DNA of 64,000 nucleotides from Chenopodium formosanum (Eukaryota; Streptophyta; Magnoliopsida; Caryophyllales; Amaranthaceae). Within the stretch, counting starts at the first letter, position 1. Each line of letters opens with the position of its first letter. A program made the position numbers and the translations under genes. This document shows positions 1-10,186 of the stretch, in pieces. The notes beneath the pieces were generated by a model. The model did not search any database. It saw only the letters and a list, made by a program, of their open reading frames with translations, and had not been told where the DNA came from. The DNA lies in the NCBI GenBank assembly GCA_024500155.1, contig CM044859.1, positions 47,290,003-47,354,002 of the forward strand, given 5' to 3'.

Positions 1-565
1 AAAAGTCAAAGCGATCATGGCCATGCCACCGCCAAAGAATGAGAAGGAAATTCGAGGTTTCATTGGAAGGTTGCAATATATAAGTAGGTTCATATCAAAA
101 CTCACGGCGATATGTGAACCTATATTTAAGAAGCTTAAGGAAAATATCCCAGCCACATGGGATGATGATTGCCAAAAAGCTTTCGACAAAATCAAAGAAC
201 ACCTGGAAAACCCACCTGTGCTAGCGCCAGCAATACCTTACTTTCCTCTTCGACTCTACCTTACGGTCACAAGAGAAACGATGGGAGCAATGCTAGCACA
301 AGAGATCGAAAGAAAGGAGAATGCAATTTACTATTTGAGCAAGAAACTTCAAGGATATGAGACACGATACACACCGCTTGAAAAGTTGTGTCTCACACTT
401 GTGTGGGCCGCGCAGAAACTAAGACATTACATGCTCACTTATACAGTGCATGTCGTGTCCAAGATGGATCCTCTCAAATACTTGTTTGAAAAAGTAACAC
501 TCAATGGCAGATTATCAAGGTGGATAGTCAACCTTGCTCAGTTTGACTTGAAATTTGTACCATAA
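1..565 (+). pseudogene. T1 pol: C-terminal reverse transcriptase and RNase H, partial
   Basis: The reading frame is open from the window edge to a TAA at 563-565. It begins after the RT catalytic core, in the connection region (KEIRGFIGRLQYISRFIS), which is standard for Ty3/gypsy RT. The first RNase H domain follows, with LYLTVTRETMGAMLAQE, IYYLSKKLQGYE and RYTPLEKLCLTLVWAAQKLRHY. The TAA and a TGA at 599-601 interrupt the frame before the second RNase H. The frame is the same as in the two following pieces (671-880 and 932-1915), so these are nonsense changes and not frameshifts. The enzyme would copy element RNA into DNA and remove the RNA strand in cytoplasmic particles. This copy cannot make it without readthrough. 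Confidence 0.9.
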
Positions 566-601
566 AAAGCCATCAAAGGTTTTGCAGTTTCTGACTTCTG
601 A

Positions 602-1070
602 GCAGATTTTCCGCTAGAAGAAGTTGAGAAAGAAGAAGATGAGTACAATTTCCCTGACGAAGATTTACTCATGACCGAAGATGATAGCTGGACGCTCTAT
701 TTCGATGGAGCTTCAAACCAAAAAGGTTGTGGTGTAGGAGTCTTGCTTGTATCACCCAATGAAGAGCATATCCCAATTTCCATGAAGCTTGACTTTGATG
801 TCACCAACAATGCCGCAGAATATGAAGCATGTATTTTGGGATTAGAAACAGCTGTGGCCTTGGGAATTAAGAAGCTTTGAATCTACGGTGATTCTTCATT
901 AATCATTAACCAGATCTCCAAGAGATGGAAAGTGAGAAGTGAAAGTCTCGCTACGTATCAAGCTCATTTAGAAACTCTCACGGAGCAACTAGATGAAGTG
1001 GAATATACGTACTTGCCTAGAGAAGAAAACCACTTCGCCGACGCACTAGCTAAATTAACATCAATGGTGC
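602..1070 (+). pseudogene. T1 pol: second, archaeal-type RNase H (aRNH)
   Basis: This is an additional RNase H domain of the type found between the first RNase H and integrase in Tat elements. All four expected acidic positions are visible: Asp in LYFDGASNQ, Glu in NNAAEYEAC, Asp in YGDSSLIINQ and Asp in HFADALAKL. A TGA at 878-880 breaks the frame between the Glu and the third acidic residue, where relatives usually have Arg or Lys. A CGA-to-TGA change would fit deamination of a methylated CG. The start of the domain is preceded by an acidic linker (about 610-670). In the family the domain supplies RNase H activity in addition to the canonical one. Identity is clear; function in this copy is lost. 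Confidence 0.88.
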
Positions 1071-2430
1071 GAATTCCAACGAATAAAATTAGAATGCCGT
1101 TGACCATAGAAAGAAGATATGAAGCGGCTTATGTTCACGCACTTGATGATGAACAAGAATCGCAAGAAGAAGATGAAGAGCCATGGTATAAAGATATCCT
1201 TAACTACGTGACAAGAGGAGAATACCCTCCTAATAGTGATAAAAGGGTACGCCGTGGTTTGAGGCTCATGGCCTCACAGTATGTGCTCATCAGGGGAGAA
1301 CTCCACAAAAGGACTGTACTAGGAAGAAATCTCTTATGCATAGCCAAGAAAGAAGCACACAAAACCATGGAAAATCTTCATGCCGGCATATGTGGAACGC
1401 ATATGAATGCTAAGATGCAAGTCCAGAAGATTCAACGACAAGGTTATTATTGGACTACCATGGAAAGAGATTGTCACGAATATGTCAAGAAATGTATGAA
1501 ATGTCAAGTTTATGCAAATTTACAGCACGTTCCACCTTCGCTTCTCTACATATATACCTCTCCATGGCCTTTCTTTACTTGGGGTATTGACATCATTGGA
1601 AAGATAACGCCACCAGGACAAGGGGGGCATGAATTCATCCTCGTAGCAATCGACTATTTCACCAAATGGGTCGAAGCTGCCTCATATGCTAAGTTAACGA
1701 CAAAACACGTAGCTCAATTCATTGAGAAAAATATCATATGTCGCTATAGGGTACCTCATGAGATGATCAGTGAAAATGGAACGCATTTCCAAGCCGAATG
1801 CGTGGAATTATTATTGAAATATCATATCAAGCATCACAAATCATCACCCTATAGACCACAAACAAATGGTGCGAATCGCCTAACAAAAATTGGAAAACTA
1901 TCATCGAAAAGATGATGGAAAATTACAAAGATTGGCCAAGTAAGCTACATTTCGCCCTTTAGGGTTATCGAACCTCTGTTCGTACATTCAACGGGGGCTA
2001 CCCCTTTCTCTTTGGTCTATGGAGTTGAAGCTGTACAACCAATAGAGCTCGAAATCCCTTCTCTCCGAATCGCGTTGGAAAGCCAACTAGATGAAGTCGA
2101 CTGGATTAGAGCAAGATATGATGAATTAGTCTTACTTGACGAAAAACTCTTGTTAGCTTTGCATCATGTCCAAACCTACCAACAGCGTATGGCGCGACAT
2201 TTCAATAAAAAAGTGAAGACTAGGAACATCAAAGAAGGTGACCTGGTGCTTAACGCACTCCGCAAAAATGTGTTGGATCAAAGCTAAGAGGAAAATTCAG
2301 ACCAAATTGGTCAGGCCCGTACATTGTTAAAACCATCTTGTCCGGCGGAGCGGCACAATTGGTAGACATGGATGGTAACGGTTTCCACAATTTAACTAAC
2401 TTGGATCAACTCAAGAAATTCTATGCCTAG
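1071..2430 (+). pseudogene. T1 pol: integrase, broken
   Basis: An HHCC-type N-terminal zinc region is recognisable (LHAGICGTHMNAKM, then CHEYVKKCMKCQ). The core has the first catalytic Asp in FTWGIDIIGK. The second catalytic position reads SENGTHF, so the usual Asp of the DNG motif is Glu. The third position (PQTNG region, about 1860-1880) is destroyed by a frameshift. A TAG at about 1960 and another frameshift near 1990 follow. Open sequence resumes at 2012 (GVEAVQPIELEIPS) through the C-terminal domain (EGDLVL). A last shift at about 2265 leads into the true C-terminus (GPYIVKTILSGG, DQLKKFYA) ending at TAG 2428-2430. In the family this enzyme inserts the cDNA into chromosomes. Confidence 0.9.
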
Positions 2431-2589
2431 TTGCATGGGTTCATGACCCAATAGAGCTACGTTTGGCCTGATTCCTTTTTTAAGGATTCCTAGGCAACCC
2501 CTCAAGGGGGCCCGACCACTTTAAAAAATAAAATCCTTCCTTTGTCGATATAGTATACGCGCCAGTTCAGCATTACGTCACGACAAAAC

Positions 2590-2820
2590 AGAAAAAAAAG
2601 GGGTTGCCGCGACACGGGACTATCCACCGTGTCACGGCACAGTCCACCGTGGCGCGGTGGAATTGTAGCCTAAAAAAAAAGGGTTGCCGGACACGGGACT
2701 ATCCACCGTGTCACGGCACAGTCCACCGTGGCGCGGTGGAATTGCATTAAAAAAAATTTGTTACGCCACGGGAATTTCCAACGTGTCACGGCATTTTCCA
2801 CCGTGGCACGGTGGAATTTC
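2590..2820 (+). repeat. CCGTGTCACGG-type motif cluster 1: three ~78-bp tandem units
   Basis: Three tandem units, each led by a run of A, start at about 2590, 2672 and 2750. Each carries a CG-rich near-palindrome three times, in forms such as CCGCGACACGG, CCGTGTCACGG and CCGTGGCGCGG, spaced about 20 bp apart. The first two units are almost identical; the third has drifted. The cluster lies just past the integrase stop and just past the 3' end of the antisense gene at 3029-4597. The same motif recurs in six other places in T1. Confidence 0.85.
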
Positions 2821-3028
2821 AGTCTTTCCGAATTTAGTTATTTGTTCGACGTTTTTTTCATTCTTCCATTGTGTCCGACTTCTTTACTCGGATATTTAAA
2901 AAAAAAGTCATTGTAATTTTTATTTAAGGCGAACATAAATATGCTATTGAAATAAATTTGACTACAATTATTGGCATCATGCGCCTTATTTTAAAAATTA
3001 TAAATCATAAAAGCAAAGCAATACTGAT

Positions 3029-4597
3029 CTAATCCTTCCTCACTTTAGGAACTTCCTTCTCTTTTTCAACTAGGTCGGCCTTCACCATTAATGTGTCTTT
3101 TGTAGCCCGAACCGTCACACCCCTAATTGAACTTTCACCCCTTTCACCTTTCTTAAAATTCTTTGGTTGTTTCTCTCTATAAACCATTTTCTCCTTACCC
3201 TTCCCTTTCACATAATTCTTCCTTTTAGGCATTATAGGACTCTTAAACTCAATCCCTTGTGTTCTTGGAGCTAGACGATCTTTAGGAGGCGCTTTCTTAT
3301 TTCCAAGACGGCTCTTCACATCAGATTTGCGTGATCCGACTCGTTCCCTTCTACTTCTAGGGTTCAACCATGCCTTGTATGCACTAGATAAGGGAGGAGG
3401 AGCTTGCTTACTTGCAGAAACAATCCACAAAGGTCTTCCAATCCAATAAGCCTCGTACTTGTGAACGTTACTTTCATGAAATGATACTTCACGAGGACTA
3501 TCGTTATAGCATGGAACTACTTGTTCAAGTCCATACTGTCGCATCAGTCGGGAAGGACAATAAAATGTCAGTCTTGAGATACTAGGAACATGGTTTTACG
3601 GAGTATCATTCGTACCAACCATCCAAATAAGCCTCCACCAAGGCACCACCCAAAGAATGGAAAATTCTCTCTTTGCAAAGAAATTCTTCCAATCTTCATA
3701 CGACATGTTCACAGAGTAATTCTTCTTCCTGCGGACTAAATCGTTAGGGCCATATTTTTTAATATAGTCGGGGGCTTCAAAAAGTTCTAAACGCTCCATC
3801 AACCAAATCTGCAAAACAAAAAAATCAGTCGAGAAAAAAAAATAAAAAATAAAAAAAATAAAAAAATTGCAGATTCCACCGTGACATGGCAGAATTCACC
3901 GTGTCACGACAGAAGGCCACCGTGATACGGTGCCTTTTTTGTGTCACGGCGGCAACTTGGAGCATAATTTTACCTGCTGTAGTACTAGAGAGCCCTTCCT
4001 GATGGCTTTCCGGTCAGCTTTTGCTTCGTCAAGGTCGCGAAAAGTTTCTCCAAGGCACGTAGGCATAGGAGACCTCCCAGATTCAACATGTTCAAGCACA
4101 GATGCTAGACAAGCATGTCCTACCCTACCGTTTGCAAATAAAAGCTTGCTAAACATGCAAAAAATATAAGCCCTTCTACGGTATACATGATAAGACTCAG
4201 AGACAGGGCGATTGAAATATAAATTTGCAAGTTTTTCTAAGTCTACCTCATTACCACACACAATTCTATTTAAATCTGGATCTGTAAGATTCGGATGGCG
4301 TTCAAAGTCTTGATAATAATACTCACGTAGGGTAGGCATGGCAATAAGATTTCTGGCAGGAAATCCAAAGATGGCACCGAATTCCTCAGGCAGGGGACAA
4401 ATTTCATCGTAATCAAATTTAAAACAATGTGTTTCTGGACTCCAATAGTCTAATGCTGCCCTAAGAAAATCATGTTCAATCGCTACATGTCTCAGGGCTA
4501 GTAAACCCCTGACATGAAACAATTCCAACTCTCTTTTGTCAGCATTGGTCAAAATATAAGACCAGTCATGCAATGTATTATCAAAATTCTGTGACAT
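3029..4597 (-). pseudogene. Antisense PMD-like gene B (plant mobile domain / DUF7745-like) carried by T1
   Basis: The gene is transcribed opposite to the retrotransposon. Exon 1 is 4597 to about 3974, starting MSQNFDNTLHDWSY. It contains LRAALDYWSPETHCFKF and ICPLPEEFGAIFGFPA, the pattern of the PMD and its TE-borne relatives. A phase-0 GTAAAA donor follows LVLQQ. After a ~165-bp intron, exon 2 runs from about 3809 to 3029 (IWLMERLELFEAPDYI, MRQYGLEQVVPCYND). It ends in a Lys/Arg-rich tail that could be a nuclear targeting region. The total is about 468 codons. The only break I see is one in-frame TAA at 3596-3598. PMD proteins of the MAIN/MAIL1 family are nuclear and linked to silencing and genome stability. 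Whether this copy worked like that is unknown. Confidence 0.75.
3876..3952. repeat. Motif cluster 2, in the intron of PMD-like gene B
   Basis: Four CCGTGACATGG/CCGTGTCACGA-type motifs occur in 77 bp, preceded by an A-rich stretch at 3833-3866. They lie wholly inside the predicted intron between exon 1 and exon 2 of the antisense gene. An intronic position means the motif is not a coding repeat of that gene. Confidence 0.75.
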
Positions 4598-4745
4598 TAT
4601 TATTGAAATATGAAATTCTAATTATTTTGTGTTTCGTAATTATGCATATCACGAATATACTGGTCTTATTTTATAGCAAAAATGCTTAGAACTACCTAGA
4701 ATCTATCTTTCTATACGCGTAAACCACACCGTTGTAGAATACGCG

Positions 4746-4842
4746 CACCGTGACACGAGAATTCTCACCGTGTCACGGAAATTTGTGCCGCGACACGACA
4801 GATTTTTCCGTGACCCGGTGTACGGTGCTGTGTCACGGCGCC
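4746..4842. promoter_or_regulatory. Motif cluster 3, upstream of PMD-like gene B
   Basis: Five or six copies of the T1 motif (CCGTGACACGA, CCGTGTCACGG, CCGCGACACGA, CCGTGACCCGG, TGTGTCACGG) occur in under 100 bp. In the antisense direction this is 150-250 bp upstream of the gene B start codon at 4597, a promoter position. A link to regulation is inferred from position and from the matching cluster upstream of the LTR TATA box. Confidence 0.65.
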
Positions 4843-5378
4843 CACGCGTTTTCATTTTTTTTTTTATCCTTTTCCTATTTTTATCCGGATTTTTTATTGT
4901 TTTATCTTCACCGTTTATTTTTAAATTCTGTTTTTCGAGAGTTTCATTCCTAATAAAATTCTCAAATTTTTTTATTAGTATTTTTATTCTTCATTCTTAT
5001 CATTTTTTTTTACTTTATTCATCTTTATTATTTATTATTTTATTTTTTTACTCTTATTTCTACTCTTATTTTATTTCTTTTTCTTTGGGGAAGTTATAAA
5101 CCTCGTCCCATTTTTAAACATATTTATTTTGGAGTAGTTGTAAAACTTATTCATATTTTTCCTTTCTTTTTATTTCTCTTTTCTTTTGGGGAAGGTTGGT
5201 ACCCTCCACTTACTCCACTCACGTTTTTTTGTCGCGTCATTAATAAATACACCATCACACACAATGAGTCTCAAGCACACACTAATAAATACATAAACTG
5301 TGAATAATGTACAAAATGAGTCATAATAAATAAGCAGTGTCAAGTGTCATCACAGTATGTACAAATAAAGACCCTCGG
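4843..5378. other. T-rich spacer between the two antisense genes
   Basis: Low-complexity T-rich DNA (4850-5090) is followed by about 290 bp with no recognisable gene. It separates the 3' end of PMD-like gene A from the upstream region of PMD-like gene B. Short open frames here are phenylalanine-rich artefacts of the T tracts. Confidence 0.6.
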
Positions 5379-7890
5379 TCAAAAATTTGTAGAACTAGAA
5401 GAGTGAGGATCAGTGTCATCTCCAGCCTGTGAATATGGGAGAGGTGAGCTAAAGAGTCCCGCCATCATCCGGGTACGAGGAGTAGTATCCCTACTAGTCC
5501 CTGTAACTCCAGTAGTAGTCAAACTCAAAGTAGGACCCGTCCAACTGGCAAATGGTGTAGACTGACTCAAAGAAGTAGGAATCGTCGGTGGAGGCATCGT
5601 CCCATACACTGGAACTGAAAACAAACCTGGCATCAGGGGAGGAAGTGCCCTAGATGATGGAGCTGAGTATAGGCCCTGATCTACGGGAGTGATAACTGGC
5701 CTAAACTCAGGCTGTGAAGCCTGTGAAAACAACTGTCGCTGCCACTGACCCTGAAAGCGCTGGGATGACTAAGGCTGCTGCCACTGAGCCTTCTGAAATG
5801 GTTGAGAAATCTGAGGCTCCCGCCGAGACTGAGAATGCCGATGAACCTCAAGAGATCGTCTGCCACGACTAGGCTCCCCCTCGTCTGAGCCTCTATGCCT
5901 CGAGTGCGAGCGGGAACTCCGTCGCTCCTAAAAGACACAAAATCAAAAGATGTCAATGGCAAAAGACAGAACAAATGGTAAAAATTAAAAAGTGAACATA
6001 CCTCAAGAACATTGCTAGAACCGCCTCGACAGCTCACGCCACGCCAAAGCTTGATGATGCTGTACTTCAAAGCATCAACCAGCTTCATGAAGCCCATCAT
6101 CTCCGGGTGAGTAGGCTGACAACAAAGCAAAGAGAAAAATCAGTAACAAGCGGTATTAAAAAGGATGAATAATGTATCAAAGGCTTACCGACTCAAAAAC
6201 AGCAGGCAGAGACTCCTACGCCTGTCTGAAACCCTCTGGTGCGTCAGCAATATGGTCCTCTGTAATACCAATCGGCCTTGGGTAGCGGACAGATTGAGGC
6301 GGAATCTCAATCCTCACCACACGGCGAACAGTCGTCTGAAAATACGATCGAATAACCAAGTTATTCGACTGTTTAAACAGAGACTAGAACCAAACTCTTC
6401 TAAAGAAATCATACCTCAGGAAGACGGGGTGGAGGAGCCAAAGAGGGAAGCAAGTCCTGCGCATAATCGCCCTCCATACGCACAAGCTCCTGCCAAGGAA
6501 AAGTGTAGCGCTCTCCCCTGTTTATCAACTCTCTAAGCAAGCGCGAGTCAAGCATCGACTCTAGTGGAGACAAGGGCACCACAAAGTGATCACCACTTTG
6601 CTGACGAACGACACGGTCCCCCAGACACCAGACAAAGCGTCCGGTACCAACAAAAAAAGTGCGGTACGCTGAAAGCTGCAAGGCCTCGGAAAGATTAGTC
6701 ATCCAAGCCCAAGGTCGATACTAGACATCAATAGCAACCTGAAAACCATAAAAAGTTGCAATGAAGCGCCGGAAATAACGTCAAGATAGAAAATAACAGG
6801 CTACAAAAGTAATTCTTATACCAACAGAAGAGGTGCCTCGGCGTAGTAGCCCGCTTAACGCAGAGACAGACTCCACCCGTGACTCGCCTCGGTCCGGCTG
6901 GCTCCGATAGGGAAGTCATGAACCGCTCCTCGACGCCGTCGAGGGGCCAATCCCGGAAAGTACTCATAGAACCATAGCTGCAATGAAAAGTAATCTTTGA
7001 GCACATGAGTCGAACAAATTAAAATAAAACAAGAAGAGGAAAAGGATCGTCACCTCTACGACTCTCCATAAACGGTAGACAGTGATGGGGGACTCGTCGT
7101 TCAGCTGCCTATAACCATGACGTAACGACAAGAGAAGATCGGCATATCCAAGACTTGCCCAGCTATAGGATCCTATCTCACTGATCCTAAGAAAAGAACG
7201 AAGGTAGCAAACGAGCGCACACAAACTTCTATTAGGAGAAAGAGTCATGGAAATAAGAATCAAAATGAAGATCTGCACTCGCTGCTCAGGTGATGTCTCC
7301 TCCATGTCAAAACCACGGGCCAGAACCGAAGCCAACTCTGATCGCCCGCTCCTAGGACCACAACGAGACACCGGCTGAGTCCTGATATGCTGAACGATTG
7401 GACCTGACAAATCGGTTGCCTCAGCCGCTCCCCAAGAAAGATCAGACATATGTGCTACGGCCCGGTCAGTGAAGTGTATATCACTGATCATGCGAAAGTC
7501 CAGAGGGGTCACTGTCATCTCCCCAAAAGCAAAGTGAAAAGTGTTGGTAGTTTCCCAAAAATACTCCAATAGCGCGCAAACAACTGTCGCGCCACAACCC
7601 CGGGGGCTGCCAAACCCTACGATCGCCGAATAAAAGTCAACTAGACCAGCTGATTCCTATAAGGCGTTCGTAGCAGGATCCCTCGTGATAATCCGATGAA
7701 GTCGAGAAATCAAATCTTCGGCTCCAGAACCGTGATGGCAAAGCGTGCCGTCGACTATGCCGGTAAGTGGACGATGAGAAACGTGTTTCTCACAACAGAA
7801 AACCAACTGGTCTGGTGTCCACAGAGGTGGAGCCCACCTACCTCTACCCGTAGAGGGTCGAGGCTCAGACTCTAAGACGTCATCATTCAT
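5379..7890 (-). pseudogene. Antisense PMD-like gene A, multi-exon, carried by T1
   Basis: A second PMD-like gene lies opposite to T1 pol. Exon 1 (7890 to about 7054) has HVSHRPLTGIVDGTLC, then FHFAFGEMTVTPLDFRMISD and GSYSWASLGYADLLLSL, a clear PMD signature. One TAG at 7657-7659 interrupts it. I place further exons at about 6977-6822 (LWFYEYFPGLAP), 6739-6415 (GTGRFVWCLGDRVVRQQSG), 6336-6189, 6116-6003 and 5928-5379, from GT/AG borders and frame continuity. The last exon is Pro/Ser/Thr-rich and ends SSSSTNF. Additional in-frame stops occur in exons 2, 3, 4 and 6. The gene differs clearly from PMD-like gene B, so this is not a simple tandem duplicate. PMD proteins are associated with silencing control in plants. 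Function here is inferred only from domain likeness. Confidence 0.78.
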
Positions 7891-8725
7891 ACCCTCGGGA
7901 ATCGTGGGAGTGTCCTCCGAAAAACCTGACGTCGGCCATGAGTGGAAAGATCGCGATCCCGTCGTCTAGGCTTGCTATTATGAAAATAAAAATCTAAATG
8001 CTTAGTATCATTTCCTAAGATATTTAGTTATTTATATCGAGTTGCATTTTAATAAAAACCTAAATGCTTAGCATCATTTCCTAAGTTATTTAGTTATTAA
8101 TTTCAAGATGCATTTTCTATTATATGCTAAATTTTCACCTCAAGGCTAAAAATTAGTAAAATAATGGAATTATTTATAGTATTAAGTTTCTCCATGATGA
8201 ACTAATACTATGTTCTTCTATTTGTATGATACTATGTTCTCCATGACAATGTAGTACATATACAACACAGAACATGTTTCAAAATTGCACAAAAACAATA
8301 GATCAACGCATCATGGCATATTTTACAAGATCTACAACCAATATGTCATCATTTCAAGTGCAAAAGAACAACATGAACAACAAGAACACCATTTCCCACA
8401 AGTAGTACCAAAAATGGTGATTTGCTCCATTCTTCACCAAATCATGCAATTTTTGTCTCAAATCGCTCACAAACACACATATATACCCATACAAGTAAAT
8501 TCATGGCAATAATTTCAACATATACCTCAAAATCAAAAAATCCCTAAATTGATTTTTAAGGATTTTTACATGAAATTACTTATTTGAAGCAAATTCGAGA
8601 CAAAAATCGAAGGAAACTTACATGGATCCTTGTGGAGAATCAAAAATGAAGAAAGTAGAAAAAATTTGGAGAAAAATTGATGAGAATTTGAGCTCCAAAG
8701 CTCGAAAAACCGTGAAGACATCAGT
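7891..8725. other. AT-rich region upstream of PMD-like gene A, with a 66-bp duplication
   Basis: At 7985-8110 a unit of about 66 bp containing the phrase CATTTCCTAAG and GAGTTGCATTTT-like sequence occurs twice in tandem. The rest (8110-8725) is AT-rich without a convincing gene. It probably contains the 5' untranslated region and promoter of the antisense gene. Confidence 0.5.
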
Positions 8726-8731
8726 GCAGGT

Positions 8732-9345
8732 CGCCGCGACACGGTCACCCTAAGCGGTGACACGGTGATCAGGTCCCGTGTCACGGTGGTTCTGGGAGAC
8801 GACGGAGCTTCGGTCAGCAGCGACGAGCTCTGAACAGCAGCAACAACGAGCAGTAGCGGAAATAATAAAAAAAACAAACAAAAACCCCAGAAGAACCGCC
8901 GTGTCACAGGATGAAACTCCGCGTGACGGGAACCACAGCCGTGCGTCGGTTTATCCTTGTCGTGGCTTGGTAATTTGAGCAGCTTAAAATAAAAAAAATG
9001 GAGAAGAGGAAGAGCGGAAGTAGCAAGAAAATGGCAAAAATGGTGAAGAGCAGCTTGAATTTAAAGACAAAAAAAGTGATCGTTACGGACTTCACGCGCG
9101 TGACGCATGGGAATTTTGAACAAGGACGAATTCCCGCGACACGGGAATCTCACCGTCTGACTGGATGCATTCTCCGTGTCGCCGGAGAACCCCATGTGGC
9201 CCACTGTATTTTAGCTGGTTAAAAACGCGAAAATCGAGCTTTTGACCATTTTTGCAGCAACAAATATCCCACGCCACGGGATATTATGCCGCGTCACGGG
9301 AGTACGTGCCATATCGCGGGATTTCTACTTCGTGACACAGTGGTC
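8732..9345. promoter_or_regulatory. Motif clusters 4-6, upstream of PMD-like gene A
   Basis: Four sub-clusters of the T1 motif lie at 8732-8789, 8896-8948, 9091-9190 and 9270-9345. Forms include CCGCGACACGG, CCGTGTCACGG, CCGCGTGACGGG, CCCGCGACACGGG and CCGCGTCACGGG. They lie 0.8-1.5 kb upstream of the start of the antisense gene at 7890 and on the other side face the 3' LTR. The DNA between them is AT-rich, so the motifs stand out. I see no open frame that explains them. Confidence 0.65.
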
Positions 9346-9627
9346 TCGCGCGTGTCCTTTACACTCCTGGAAGCTGACATCGAATATTCCTGGCAGTTTG
9401 ACCAAAATTTCACAATTTTCCGTACAAATTGAATATTTAGTTTTTCAGTAAAATTACGCGGAAAATTCTAACTGACATTTAAAGGGTATCAAAATTAATA
9501 TTTTTCCCCTAGCAGGCGTCAAAGTCAATTTGCCGACGTTTTAAACACCTAATATGGTCGGATAGTCGACTTGAAGGTGTGGATCATCTGCGGCCTACTA
9601 AATCTCAGCAATTACAGTAGTTGTTGG

Positions 9628-9975
9628 TTTTCCACAAGCATGGAAAGCGTTATCGGTGGATTTTTATTCAAGTATAGAAAACCGCCAAGTTAGCTTTCCT
9701 CAAGCATGGAAAGCGTTGTCGGTGGATTTTTTTTCAAGTATAGAAAACCGCCAAGTCGGCTTTCCTCAAGCATGGAAGGCATTATCGGTAGATTTCTTCA
9801 AGAATAGATAAACACCAAATTTATACGTCGACTTTCCTAAGGCATGGAAAGTATCATCCGGTAGGTTTATTTAGGCTTAGAAAGCTACCAAATTCCTCAG
9901 TCGGCTTTCCTCAGGCATGGAAAGCGTTTCAACAAACGTCATCCGGTGGATTCCTTCAAGCATAGGAAGCTGCCA
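9628..9975 (+). repeat. ~68-bp tandem repeats near the T1 polypurine tract
   Basis: About five tandem units of 66-75 bp share the phrases TTTCCTCAAGCATGGAAAGC and GAAAACCGCCAAGT. Copies 1-3 are close; copies 4-5 are more diverged. Tandem repeats just before the 3' LTR are common in Tat/Ogre elements. No coding role is apparent. Confidence 0.85.
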
Positions 9976-10170
9976 AACTCATTTGTCACCGATACACTGG
10001 TGCCAGATACGTATTCTATCTTTTTACTCTTTTATTTGTGGAATTAACATTTCTCTGCAGGTATCGGCGTATACATAGTGATTTAGGATCGCAGAACATC
10101 TTAAATCATTCTCCGTCCCTATCGGCTACTTTGACTATCATTTTCGAAACTAACGTTTCTACAAACTCAG

Positions 10171-10186
10171 TCAAAGTGGGGGCTTT
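10171..10186 (+). other. T1 polypurine tract
   Basis: A purine-rich stretch (AAAGTGGGGG, then CTTT) abuts the LTR start TGTAGACACC. The same tract, in reverse complement, abuts the 3' LTR of element A at 24735. This is the plus-strand DNA priming site in reverse transcription. Confidence 0.88.

Noticed and set aside
4770..5099. Plus-strand 109-codon phenylalanine-rich frame
   Set aside because: Caused by T tracts; begins within the CCGTGTCACGG motif cluster.
3029..7890. PMD-like genes as ordinary host genes
   Set aside because: They sit between T1 integrase and the T1 PPT/LTR and share noncoding motifs with the T1 LTR, so they are element cargo. A host origin long ago is possible.
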